Shown here piece after piece: positions 20,515 to 28,256 of a stretch of DNA of 64,000 bases. How positions within the stretch are numbered: the first letter of the stretch is position 1; every line of letters begins with the position of its first letter. Source of the DNA: Bacillus subtilis (lineage in GTDB: Bacteria > Pseudomonadota > Alphaproteobacteria > Rhizobiales > Rhizobiaceae). A model generated the notes under the pieces. The model ran no database searches. It was not told the origin of the DNA and worked only from the letters and a program-made list of their open reading frames with translations. Both the position numbers and the translations under genes were made by a program. The stretch spans positions 248,001 to 312,000 of the forward strand of contig JAHREI010000001.1 of the NCBI GenBank assembly GCA_021733665.1. Reading direction: 5' to 3'.

Positions 20515-21174
20515 TCAGTCGAAAACTTCATCCGGATATGCCCCCCAGATCAGCGCCTGCTTGATCCAGCCGCGCGTGCCTTGGGTTTCAACTTCGCACC
20601 ATTGGCCTGTGCATTCACGGATTGTACCGATCACACCGGCTTCTGCCCGCGCCACAACGCGGGAGGTGTCACTACCGCTGGAATGAAGATCGATCAGATT
20701 TTCTGATTTACCGCGCTCCCATGGTGCGATGATGCCGGTTCGTTTGCCGGCGAGCAGGGATTGATAGACCCAGCCTTCGGTGCCATCAACATCACGGATA
20801 CGACGCCAGTTGTCATATTCCTGAATGATTTCAACAGGCAGGCCGGATCGGGTGTAAAGCCATGAAACGGCATAATCACGACCGGGGCCAACACGAATAT
20901 TCACGCGGGCAGGTTTCAGGCTGACAAAGCGTGGAATCGGCAGACCGCTTGGCCCCAGATTGGCTGATGATTTGGCAATTTTATCGCTAGATGGTGCTTC
21001 TTCGCCGGAAGGGCCTTCTTCTGCGGATGAGGCCTCACCTTCGCTGGAGGTGTCTTGTGCATGTGCCGGATGCCAGCCGGATAATGACGGCAGCATAAGC
21101 AGACAAGAAAACAGGCCAACGGCCAGTAACAGGTGTAATCCTGATTTTTCTGTTTTACGCATATGCAGTTTCAT
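20515..21174 (-). CDS. Secreted SH3-domain protein
   Basis: A 219-residue exported protein of unknown precise role. A signal peptide is visible (hydrophobic LLLAVGLFSCLLMLPSL, cleavage near AHAQ at about 40). An acidic Ser/Glu/Gly-rich linker to about 70 precedes two bacterial SH3-like segments (RVNIRVGPGRDYAVSWLY; VVARAEAGVIGTIRECTGQW). Such domains often bind peptidoglycan. The start at ATG 21174 has AGGA 7 bases upstream. It is divergent from the dehydrogenase at 21389 and is followed on the minus strand by miaB. Confidence 0.85.
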   Translation of the reverse strand: MKLHMRKTEKSGLHLLLAVGLFSCLLMLPSLSGWHPAHAQDTSSEGEASSAEEGPSGEEAPSSDKIAKSSANLGPSGLPIPRFVSLKPARVNIRVGPGRDYAVSWLYTRSGLPVEIIQEYDNWRRIRDVDGTEGWVYQSLLAGKRTGIIAPWERGKSENLIDLHSSGSDTSRVVARAEAGVIGTIRECTGQWCEVETQGTRGWIKQALIWGAYPDEVFD

Positions 21175-21388
21175 TCGCAGTCCTGACCGGCTTATATTCT
21201 GGTATAGTCATTTCACCGGTTTGCAAGATTGGTCTGCAAGATCAATATGACGTTAGCAGACCTGAACCGGCGCTTTTTCTTTGTCTTTGTTCGTTTGCCT
21301 TGCTAGACAGGTGATGAACCATGACAATGCCGCACTCTGCACCTTCTTGGTTAAGGAGGTCTCAACGCGACACATCAAAGGGGTAGAA

Positions 21389-22390
21389 ATGTCGGGCAAA
21401 AAGAAACCATTGGTCGTCATTACCCGGAAATTACCGGATCCTGTTGAAACGCGCATGCGTGAGTTATTTGATGCGCGCCTGAATATTGATGACCATAAAA
21501 TGTCGCGTGAGGAGCTGGCTGCGGCTATGCGCGAGGCTGATGTGCTGGTGCCGACGATTCGCGATGTGATCGATGCAGAGCTGATTGAGCAGGCCGGTTC
21601 AAATCTGAAACTGATCGCCAATTTCGGTAATGGTGTGGACAATGTGGATGTGACCGCTGCTGCCAAGCGCGGGATCTCTGTCACCAACACTCCGAATGTT
21701 CTCACCGAAGATACTGCCGATATGGCAATGGGGTTGATTCTCTCTGTGCCGCGTCGTCTGGTGCAGGGGGCGAATGTTTTCTCCACTTCCGGTGAATGGC
21801 CGGGTTGGTCACCGACATGGATGCTGGGGCGGCGTATCTGGGGCAAACGCCTCGGTATTGTTGGCATGGGACGCATCGGCACTGCTGTTGCACGGCGCGC
21901 CAAGGCTTTCGGCCTTGCTATCCATTATCACAACCGCAAGCGGGTTCATGCGGCGGTTGAGGAAGAACTGGAAGCGACTTATTGGGACAGTCTCGATCAG
22001 ATGCTGGCACGGATGGATATTATTTCCGTCAATTGTCCTTCGACACCGGCAACGTTTCACCTGCTGTCGGCACGGCGCATCGAGCTGATGCAGCCCAGCG
22101 CTTATCTGGTGAACACATCCCGTGGTGAGATTGTCGATGAAAATGCGCTGATCAGTCAGATAGAACAGGGCAAGCTGGCCGGAGCCGGTCTTGATGTGTT
22201 TGAGCAGCATCCGGCGGTTGATCCGCGTCTCTTGAAGCTGGCTTCAGAAGGCAAAGTGGTCATGCTGCCGCATATGGGCTCGGCCACGCTGGAAGGGCGC
22301 ATTGATATGGGCGATAAAGTGATCGTCAATATCCGCGCTTTCTGGGATGGTCACCGCACACCGGACCGCGTATTGCCGCCAAAGGTTTAA
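21389..22390 (+). CDS. D-isomer 2-hydroxyacid dehydrogenase, glyoxylate reductase type
   Basis: An NAD(P)-dependent D-2-hydroxyacid dehydrogenase, closest in pattern to glyoxylate/hydroxypyruvate (D-glycerate) reductases. The 333-residue product shows the Rossmann motif GIVGMGRIGTAVARRA and the catalytic Arg in VNTSRGEIVDE. The Glu lies in DVFEQHP and the His in LPHMGSAT. ATG 21389 is chosen because AAAGGGG lies 6 bases upstream; 36 further codons in frame are not conserved. The exact substrate cannot be fixed from sequence. It is monocistronic, between the SH3 gene and tetR. Another family member is ghrA at 50537. Confidence 0.92.
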   Translation: MSGKKKPLVVITRKLPDPVETRMRELFDARLNIDDHKMSREELAAAMREADVLVPTIRDVIDAELIEQAGSNLKLIANFGNGVDNVDVTAAAKRGISVTNTPNVLTEDTADMAMGLILSVPRRLVQGANVFSTSGEWPGWSPTWMLGRRIWGKRLGIVGMGRIGTAVARRAKAFGLAIHYHNRKRVHAAVEEELEATYWDSLDQMLARMDIISVNCPSTPATFHLLSARRIELMQPSAYLVNTSRGEIVDENALISQIEQGKLAGAGLDVFEQHPAVDPRLLKLASEGKVVMLPHMGSATLEGRIDMGDKVIVNIRAFWDGHRTPDRVLPPKV

Positions 22391-22395
22391 TTCAT

Positions 22396-22433
22396 GATCC
22401 TTCGCCGTTGCGGATCGTTGCGCGGCGAAGATC
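22396..22433. terminator. Convergent hairpin between dehydrogenase and tetR
   Basis: GATC-C-TTCGCCG pairs with CGGCGAA-GATC (one bulge) around 15 bases in the 52-base gap between two convergent genes. No T run flanks it, so the terminator call is tentative. Confidence 0.4.
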
Positions 22434-22442
22434 AGAAACCTA

Positions 22443-23063
22443 TCAAAGCTGTTGTAAGGCTTCAAAACCGGCGATGAGTGCATCCAGCCCGTAGTCGAAG
22501 CTGCGTTCTGCTTCATCATCACCAAAATGATCTAAAATTTTCAAAAGAAAATCTGATACCCCTTCTGCAGATGGGGGCGTTGTTTCCTGCCGCTCCTGTG
22601 CATCTTCCTGAACGGATTGCTGTTCCAATACAGAGCCCACGGTATAATGTCCGATGACTGAGAGTGCCCTGACGGCATTTTCAGCGCTGAAACCTGCCTG
22701 ACACAGAAAGCGGATTTGTGCTTCCGCCGTTGCGAAATGGGGTGCGGACGGGCGCGTCCCTGCATGGATACGGGCACCGTCACGATAGCTCAGCAAGGCT
22801 TTGCGAAAACTGCGGCCGTTATTTCTCAGAAAACTGCGCCAGTCTTCTCCCTCAAGCGGCAGAGAATGACTGTGATTTTCGTTCAGCATTGCTTCGGCTA
22901 AAGCATCCAGCAACACACGTTTATTGCGGAAATGCCAATAGAGTGCAGGCTGTTGTACATGCAGCCGCTCTGCAAGTTTTCGCGTTGTCAGTCCGTCAGC
23001 ACCAACTTCATTAAGCAGATCCAGTGCGGCACGAATAACCGATTGCCGGTCAAGTTTTGTCAT
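22443..23063 (-). CDS. tetR: Tetracycline repressor, TetR class
   Basis: A true TetR-type repressor rather than just a TetR-family regulator. The 206-residue protein has the N-terminal helix-turn-helix (VGADGLTTRKLAERLHVQQP, then ALYWHFRNKRVLLDALAEAML), which is nearly the Tn10 TetR pattern. The C-terminal TetR_C ligand domain carries RDGARIHAGTRPS and the FSAENAVRALSVIGHYTVGS helices. ATG 23063 has AAAGGG upstream. It is transcribed divergently from tetA with two tet operators between them. The expected behaviour is release on binding tetracycline-magnesium and induction of both genes. Confidence 0.93.
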   Translation of the reverse strand: MTKLDRQSVIRAALDLLNEVGADGLTTRKLAERLHVQQPALYWHFRNKRVLLDALAEAMLNENHSHSLPLEGEDWRSFLRNNGRSFRKALLSYRDGARIHAGTRPSAPHFATAEAQIRFLCQAGFSAENAVRALSVIGHYTVGSVLEQQSVQEDAQERQETTPPSAEGVSDFLLKILDHFGDDEAERSFDYGLDALIAGFEALQQL

Positions 23064-23082
23064 CAAAGTCCCTTTCGCAGAC

Positions 23083-23111
23083 TTGACAATTTATCATAGA
23101 TAGATTTTATG
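23083..23111 (+). promoter_or_regulatory. Putative tetA promoter
   Basis: TTGACA at 23083-23088 is followed after 17 bases by TTTATG at 23106-23111, a plausible -35/-10 pair. The first tet operator lies between these elements, so bound repressor would block polymerase. Confidence 0.55.
23090..23104. promoter_or_regulatory. tet operator O1
   Basis: The core TATCATAGATA at 23092-23102 keeps the TATC...GATA half-sites of the known tet operator core TATCATTGATA, with one changed central base. Confidence 0.7.
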
Positions 23112-23119
23112 TCCATTTC

Positions 23120-23134
23120 CTTATCATTGATAAA
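23120..23134. promoter_or_regulatory. tet operator O2
   Basis: TTATCATTGATAA at 23121-23133 contains the exact tet operator core TATCATTGATA. Its centre is 30 bases from that of O1, the same spacing as in Tn10-type tet control regions. Confidence 0.8.
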
Positions 23135-23153
23135 TTACTATGGAGCCATGCAG

Positions 23154-24338
23154 ATGAAAGCACGGATGAATAAATCTCTTGCTGTTGTTCTCAGCGTTAT
23201 TACGCTGGATGCAATGGGGCTTGGGCTTGTCATGCCGGTGCTGCCGGAACTGCTGCGCGGGCTTGTGCCGGCTGGACAAGTAACCGGACATTATGGTGTG
23301 TTACTGGCCGCTTATGCTCTGATGCAGGTGGTGTTTGCTCCCTTGCTTGGCAGGCTTTCAGATCGCTATGGCCGTCGTCCGGTGTTGATTGTATCGCTGG
23401 CCGGCGCTGCTGTAGATTATGCTATTATGGCGGCAGCGCCTGTGCTTTGGGTGATTTATATCGGGCGCATGATCGCCGGTATTACCGGAGCAACAGGCGC
23501 TGTAGCGGCATCAGCTATTGCTGATACAATACCGTCAAACCAAAGGGCGCGCTGGTTCGGTTATATGGGAGCTTGTTACGGTGCCGGTATGATTGCGGGG
23601 CCAGCCATCGGCGGACTGGCAGGTGGCTTTTCTGTTCATGCACCTTTTATCGCAGCTGCGGTATTGAACGGGGGCAGTTTTTTGCTGGCCTGCCTGTTTC
23701 TTAAAGAGACCCGTAATGCATCAGCAGAGCCGGAAAATACAAGCGCATTAGATTTCCGCAAATTTTTGTTGCCTGCCAGTTTACTGAAAGGTGTGACAGC
23801 GCTTGCACTGGTGTTTTTCATTATCCAGCTGGTGGGACAGCTCCCTGCAACGCTGTGGGTGATTTACACGGAAGATCGTTTTGCGTGGGATACAACCATG
23901 GTCGGTTTTTCGCTGGCGGCTTTCGGTGCGGTGCACGCGATTTTTCAGGCTTTCATTACGGGCCCGCTGTCCGCCCGTTTTGGTGAGCATCGCACATTGA
24001 TCATCGGTATGGCTGCTGATGCCTGCGGTTTTCTGGCAATGGCATTGATCACACGAAGCTGGATGGTATTGCCGGTTCTTTTGCTGCTGGCAACCGGTGG
24101 CGTGGGAATGCCCGCATTACAGGCGATGCTATCAGGATCAGTCGGAGAGCATGAGCAGGGGAGTTTGCAGGGCACTCTGACCAGTCTGACCAATCTGAGT
24201 TCGATTATCGGGCCGCTCGGTTTCTCAGCTTTCTATACACTCACCGCAGCCTCGTGGAATGGTTGGGTGTGGATAGCCGGTGCAGGGCTGTATCTTATCA
24301 GCTTTGCAATTCTGCACCGGTCTTTATGCCGGTCTTAA
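23154..24338 (+). CDS. tetA: Tetracycline efflux MFS transporter, TetA type
   Basis: A 394-residue, 12-segment major-facilitator protein exchanging a tetracycline-metal complex for protons at the inner membrane. It closely follows the TetA(A/B) pattern: ITLDAMGLGLVMPVLPELLR, GVLLAAYALMQVVFAPLLG, then motif A GRLSDRYGRRPVLIVSL and motif C-like GRMIAGITGATGAVAASAIA. The second half keeps VGQLPATLWVIYTEDRFAW and PALQAMLSG. ATG 23154 has GGAG 8 bases upstream. With tetR it resembles the chromosomal tet pair known from Agrobacterium. Actual drug specificity is inference. Confidence 0.92.
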   Translation: MKARMNKSLAVVLSVITLDAMGLGLVMPVLPELLRGLVPAGQVTGHYGVLLAAYALMQVVFAPLLGRLSDRYGRRPVLIVSLAGAAVDYAIMAAAPVLWVIYIGRMIAGITGATGAVAASAIADTIPSNQRARWFGYMGACYGAGMIAGPAIGGLAGGFSVHAPFIAAAVLNGGSFLLACLFLKETRNASAEPENTSALDFRKFLLPASLLKGVTALALVFFIIQLVGQLPATLWVIYTEDRFAWDTTMVGFSLAAFGAVHAIFQAFITGPLSARFGEHRTLIIGMAADACGFLAMALITRSWMVLPVLLLLATGGVGMPALQAMLSGSVGEHEQGSLQGTLTSLTNLSSIIGPLGFSAFYTLTAASWNGWVWIAGAGLYLISFAILHRSLCRS

Positions 24339-24345
24339 TGAGTGT

Positions 24346-24371
24346 GCCACAGCAACGGAAATTACTGTGGC
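24346..24371. terminator. Hairpin between convergent tetA and NlpC/P60 gene
   Basis: GCCACAG pairs with CTGTGGC around 12 bases, 8 bases past the tetA stop. A T tract is lacking on both strands, so this is a weak call. Confidence 0.35.
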
Positions 24372-24383
24372 GCAAAAGGAGAT

Positions 24384-25244
24384 TTACGGACGACGGAAAT
24401 GCGATGGCAGATCGTAAAGATAAGCGATCCGCTCAATCGCTTCACGCAAAGGCTCATAGGCCACAGTCATAGTATGACCATTGGCATGGATCATCATGTC
24501 TGGGCTGGCCATGATCGCCACATGACCGGGCCAGAACACCAGATCGCCGCGCTGCAGATTGGCATAATTCTCACCGGCATCCAGTATTTCGCCCAGATGA
24601 GCACCTTGCATATCGGAATCACGCAACACATTGCGCCCTGCATCAAGCATGGCAAGCTGCACCAGACCGGAACAGTCAATACCGAAGCCGGACGTACCGC
24701 CCCACAGATAAGGGGTGTTGATCAGACTTTCCGCTGTGGTGACATAATCGGCAACAGTCTCGTCAATGGCACGCAGATGCTTGGCAAAAATCGCAGTGCC
24801 ATCCGGCAACATTCCGTAGCGGCTGCCGCGGTTTTCAACGAATTCGGTAATTTCTACCACTGAGCCGAGAGACAGGGCGCTGGTGTGACGGAAGCGCAGA
24901 TCAGCGCCGGAATAGATGAATGTGCGCGGCACACAGATACTATGGGTCGGTGCATTGCCGGTGTCACCCAGTTCCGTATCCGGCAGATAGCCGACATAAC
25001 CGTCACGCAGAGCCTGCACCCAGCTCCAGCCATTCGCCTGCTCAAACACGGTAACTTCATCACCGTAGAGAATCTGACTTTGCGGGCCGCTGGCTTGCTC
25101 AGGTTTGCTGCGCAGATCACTGACAGGAACAATAACACGTTTGCGCTTGCCTTCAGTGAAGGCAGCGGCATCGACTTTGCCGCGTAAAGCGCTATCGGCC
25201 AGATCGGGACGATAGGCATGGAGACGGCGGTCAAGCTGGGTCAT
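24384..25244 (-). CDS. NlpC/P60 family cell-wall peptidase
   Basis: A 286-residue predicted gamma-D-glutamyl-diamino acid endopeptidase acting on peptidoglycan peptides. Two SH3-like segments (about 35-90 and 105-160) precede an NlpC/P60 domain from about 165. The catalytic Cys is in GIDCSGLVQLAM, the His in WPGHVAIM, and the third polar residue in HANGHTMTV. No signal peptide is visible, so the location is uncertain. The ATG overlaps the stop of the upstream marR gene (ATGA), indicating translational coupling, so the regulator and hydrolase are probably co-expressed. Confidence 0.9.
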   Translation of the reverse strand: MTQLDRRLHAYRPDLADSALRGKVDAAAFTEGKRKRVIVPVSDLRSKPEQASGPQSQILYGDEVTVFEQANGWSWVQALRDGYVGYLPDTELGDTGNAPTHSICVPRTFIYSGADLRFRHTSALSLGSVVEITEFVENRGSRYGMLPDGTAIFAKHLRAIDETVADYVTTAESLINTPYLWGGTSGFGIDCSGLVQLAMLDAGRNVLRDSDMQGAHLGEILDAGENYANLQRGDLVFWPGHVAIMASPDMMIHANGHTMTVAYEPLREAIERIAYLYDLPSHFRRP

Positions 25245-25591
25245 AAAGGCAATTCCCTGGATTTTGCAATAACGCGGTCGCCCAGTCTTTCAACATAGAG
25301 CGCACCGCTGACAGTTCGTTTGATCAGGACATTACGCAGATCCTGCGGGTCGCGATGGCGGCTGACCAGCCCCATCGTGCCCATCGTATCCAGCGCACGG
25401 GTAATAACAGGTTTTGTCACACCAAGACGTGCAGCCAGCGCACGCACTGTATGGGGTGGTGTTTCAAGATAGATTGTTAGCAGAATGGCCATCTGCCGCC
25501 ATGTCAGGTCATGGGTTTCGTCGCGTACCTGTGACAGGGACACGGTTTGCAACAGCGTCAGTGCCTGTAGTGGTTTTAACTCGACAGCCAT
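25241..25591 (-). CDS. MarR family transcriptional regulator
   Basis: A short (116-residue) MarR-type winged-helix regulator. The DNA-binding region spans about 25-95, with TWRQMAILLTIYLETPPHTV, then RALAARLGVTKPVITRALD as recognition helix and MGLVSRHRDPQDLRNVLI as the wing. MarR proteins usually have about 140 residues; the terminal dimerisation helices are short here. It is translationally coupled to the NlpC/P60 gene. The upstream region contains a palindromic repeat (25613-25673). The ligand cannot be told from sequence. Confidence 0.87.
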   Translation of the reverse strand: MAVELKPLQALTLLQTVSLSQVRDETHDLTWRQMAILLTIYLETPPHTVRALAARLGVTKPVITRALDTMGTMGLVSRHRDPQDLRNVLIKRTVSGALYVERLGDRVIAKSRELPL

Positions 25592-25612
25592 GAATACCGC
25601 TCATTATTTAAA

Positions 25613-25673
25613 GCATTTCCAGCAAAAGTGTGAAGCGGTTTTGCGTAGGACAATGCGTAGCGACAAAGATAAA
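25613..25673 (+). repeat. Palindromic intergenic repeat, copy 2
   Basis: It begins GCATTTCCAGCAAAAGTG and continues GAAGCGGTTTTGC after one base, matching the minus strand of copy 1 (17610-17650) with a single difference over about 33 bases, then diverges before ATGCG. It sits between marR and the aminopeptidase gene. Confidence 0.78.
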
Positions 25674-25674
25674 G

Positions 25675-25699
25675 GCCTGCCCGTAATGTACGGGCAGGC
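25675..25699 (-). terminator. Terminator after leucyl aminopeptidase
   Basis: GCCTGCCCGTA and TACGGGCAGGC form a perfect 11-pair stem with a 3-base loop, followed on the minus strand by CTTTATCTTTG. It lies 45 bases past the aminopeptidase stop. Confidence 0.75.
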
Positions 25700-25743
25700 T
25701 GTTTGGCTTATAGAACCGCTTTTAAGCGGAGCCTGCAAGAGGC

Positions 25744-27162
25744 TTAAACATAACGCTGTTTGATAACCTGATAAAGGGCGCGGATACCCTGTGCCGCACC
25801 GCCGACTGTGGCAGCGGATTTTTCAACAGGTGTCCAGCCGTAAATATCGAAGTGTCCCCAGACCTTGGCATTTTTGACAAAGCGCGAGAGGAACAGCGCT
25901 GCGGTAACAGAACCGGCAAAACCGTCAGTGGTTACATTGTTGGTATCGGCAACTTTGGAAGCGAGCTTGGCTTCATAAGGTGCCCAGAGCGGCATACGCC
26001 AGAGCGGATCGGACTGTGCTGCAGCCTGCTCAGCCACTTTTGCAGCAAAGGCTTCATCATGGCTGTAGAATGGCGGCAGGTCAGGTCCCAGTGCCACGCG
26101 GGCAGCACCAGTGAGGGTTGCCATGTCGATGATGAGATCCGGATTTTCTTCATCGGCGAGGGTCAGCGCATCGGCGAGAACCAGACGACCTTCCGCATCG
26201 GTGTTGCCGATTTCAACGGTCTGTCCCTGACGGGAAGTCAGAATATCGCTCGGGCGGAATGCATTACCGGAAATGGAGTTTTCCACTGCAGGGATCAGCA
26301 CGCGCAGACGTACCGGCAGTTTGGCATCCATGATCATGCGGGCAAGGCCGAGCACATTGGCGGCACCACCCATATCTTTTTTCATCAGCAGCATGCCGCT
26401 GGCGGCTTTGATATCAAGACCACCGGTGTCAAAGCACACGCCCTTACCAACCAAGGTGACTTTCGGATCGCTGTCTTTGCCCCAAGTGAAATCAATCAGG
26501 CGCGGAGCGGTTTCGCTGGCACGGCCGACAGCATGGATCATCGGGAAGTTCTGTTTGAGCAGATCATCGCCGATAACCGTCGTGAATTTCGCACCATAGG
26601 CATCTGCGAGATTACGGGCTGCCAGTTCCAGTGCGTCCGGTCCCATATCGCTGGTCGGTGTATTGATCAGATCGCGGGTCATAGCGCTGGCATCGGCCAG
26701 ACGGCGGGTTGCTGCCAGATCAGGCAGGCCGGAAATATAGAGCGAAACACTGTTCTGGTCTTCTGGGGAAGCGTCTTTTTTATAGCGGTTGAACTGGTAG
26801 CCGCCGAGCAAAAAGCTGACCGCGAATAATTCAGCATGGTCTGCTTTGCCTTCGATATGCCAGTTGCCTGCAGGCAGCAAACGGGCAAGCTTGCCACCGA
26901 TCAGACGGCCTTCACCGCTTTTGTCTTTGTCGGCCGGTTCAATGCCGAATAAAGCGCCACTGATCTGTCCCTGCTCATTGGCCAGTGTCAGTAATTGTCC
27001 GGCTTTGCCTTTATAAGCATTGGCTTTCGCCCAGTTGAGAACAGTTTGCGGGAACTGACCATTCGCCAGTGTCTCCGGTGTTACCAGCCATATCGGTCGG
27101 CTGTCGGCAGCCTGCTGATCCAGAAGGGCGGCGCGGTTCGCAGATAAAGGGAGGGAGGTCAT
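25744..27162 (-). CDS. Leucyl aminopeptidase family M17
   Basis: A cytoplasmic two-metal aminopeptidase that removes N-terminal residues from peptides. The 472-residue product has the M17 metal-ligand and catalytic region VGKGVCFDTGGLDIK (catalytic Lys and metal Asp), LMKKDMGGAANVLG, and the family signature NTDAEGRLVLADAL. ATG 27162 is used; 19 extra codons upstream are not family-like. The short N-terminal domain resembles the PepB-like branch rather than classical PepA. It is followed by a terminator and a repeat. It is divergent from the tadD gene. Confidence 0.94.
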   Translation of the reverse strand: MTSLPLSANRAALLDQQAADSRPIWLVTPETLANGQFPQTVLNWAKANAYKGKAGQLLTLANEQGQISGALFGIEPADKDKSGEGRLIGGKLARLLPAGNWHIEGKADHAELFAVSFLLGGYQFNRYKKDASPEDQNSVSLYISGLPDLAATRRLADASAMTRDLINTPTSDMGPDALELAARNLADAYGAKFTTVIGDDLLKQNFPMIHAVGRASETAPRLIDFTWGKDSDPKVTLVGKGVCFDTGGLDIKAASGMLLMKKDMGGAANVLGLARMIMDAKLPVRLRVLIPAVENSISGNAFRPSDILTSRQGQTVEIGNTDAEGRLVLADALTLADEENPDLIIDMATLTGAARVALGPDLPPFYSHDEAFAAKVAEQAAAQSDPLWRMPLWAPYEAKLASKVADTNNVTTDGFAGSVTAALFLSRFVKNAKVWGHFDIYGWTPVEKSAATVGGAAQGIRALYQVIKQRYV

Positions 27163-27339
27163 TGTAAATTCCGTTTTTATTTTCGGGAGAGCGGCATGAG
27201 TCGCTGATACAGTCCTCATAATTAACCCTCTATTAGGGTTAATGGAATATTGATTTTCATTATATTCCGGTGAAGCTGCATCAATTCATCAGCCTGATTG
27301 ACAGCTCTGTCGCCTCTTAATTTTGATGGAGAAAGTCTG

Positions 27340-28191
27340 ATGCAGCATTCTGTGCCAGGTTCTGAAAAATCGGACAATACACGCGATGGCTTGCATCAAA
27401 AAGCAGGTGGGCTTTTGACCAAAAGCCTGAAGTTGACTTCTGCACTGGTTCTGACCGGACTGGTGCTTGCCGGTTGTACAGCCGTTGATCGCACGACAAC
27501 CGGATCAGTCAATAAAAGCACTGGCACCAAAGCCGAGCGCTCCATTGAACAGATGAATGCACAGCAGCTGGCACAAGCTGCACAGAGCTATGGCGCACAT
27601 TATCAGAAGAACCCAACCAGCAAAGTGGCCGCGCTTAATTATGCGACGGTTTTGAGCATGGCAGGTCGTAATGACCAGTCGCTGGCTGTGATGCGGGCAA
27701 TTGCCATTCAGCTGCCGAAGGATAAGCAGGTTCTGGCAGCCTACGGCAAGGCTTTGGCCGGAGCAGGTGAGTTGGATGCAGCATTGGATGCCGTGCGCCG
27801 TGCACAGACACCGGATTATCCGGACTGGCGTTTGCTGTCGGCCGAAGGTGCCATTCTTGATCAGCAGGGTAATTCAGCTGCTGCCCGTACAATTTATCAG
27901 AAAGCCTTGCAGATTAAACCGGGTGAAGCTTCTATCCTGTCCAATCTGGCTATGTCCTATGTCTTGAGCGGTGATCTGCCAACGGCGGAGAAATATCTGC
28001 GTCAGGCAAGCGTTGCGAATGGCAGTGACAGCCGCGTTCGTCAAAATCTGGCGCTGGTCGTCGGGCTTCAGGGGCGTTTTCAGGAGGCCGAAACTATTGC
28101 TTCGCGTGAATTGTCGCCGGAGCAGGCAAAAGCCAATACAGATTATTTGCGCTCAATGCTCGCAAAACAGGGCGTTAAAAAGCAGGCTTAA
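27340..28191 (+). CDS. tadD: Tad pilus TPR lipoprotein TadD
   Basis: A 283-residue predicted lipoprotein with tetratricopeptide repeats, needed in other Tad systems for pilus assembly, probably as a secretin assembly aid. A hydrophobic segment and lipobox LVLAGC lie at about 45-56. From about 80 several TPR units follow (AALNYATVLSMAGRNDQSL; ILSNLAMSYVLSGDLPTAEK). The ATG has GGAGAA upstream. The gene is on the plus strand and converges on tadC, sharing a bidirectional terminator, so unlike many Tad loci it is not co-transcribed with tadBC. Confidence 0.88.
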   Translation: MQHSVPGSEKSDNTRDGLHQKAGGLLTKSLKLTSALVLTGLVLAGCTAVDRTTTGSVNKSTGTKAERSIEQMNAQQLAQAAQSYGAHYQKNPTSKVAALNYATVLSMAGRNDQSLAVMRAIAIQLPKDKQVLAAYGKALAGAGELDAALDAVRRAQTPDYPDWRLLSAEGAILDQQGNSAAARTIYQKALQIKPGEASILSNLAMSYVLSGDLPTAEKYLRQASVANGSDSRVRQNLALVVGLQGRFQEAETIASRELSPEQAKANTDYLRSMLAKQGVKKQA

Positions 28192-28214
28192 ACCTGAAAA
28201 AAATTATAAATAAA

Positions 28215-28249
28215 AACGCCTGCCTGAAGTAATCACTCAGGCAGGCGTT
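28215..28249. terminator. Bidirectional terminator between tadD and tadC
   Basis: AACGCCTGCCTGA and its exact 13-base complement flank a 9-base loop, with an A run on the left and T-rich sequence on the right. It serves both convergent genes. Confidence 0.88.
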
Positions 28250-28256
28250 CTTGCTT

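Noticed and set aside
25852-26829. A 325-codon plus-strand frame opposite the leucyl aminopeptidase
   Set aside because: It is a shadow of the M17 peptidase gene; composition is cysteine- and histidine-rich as expected for antisense translation.
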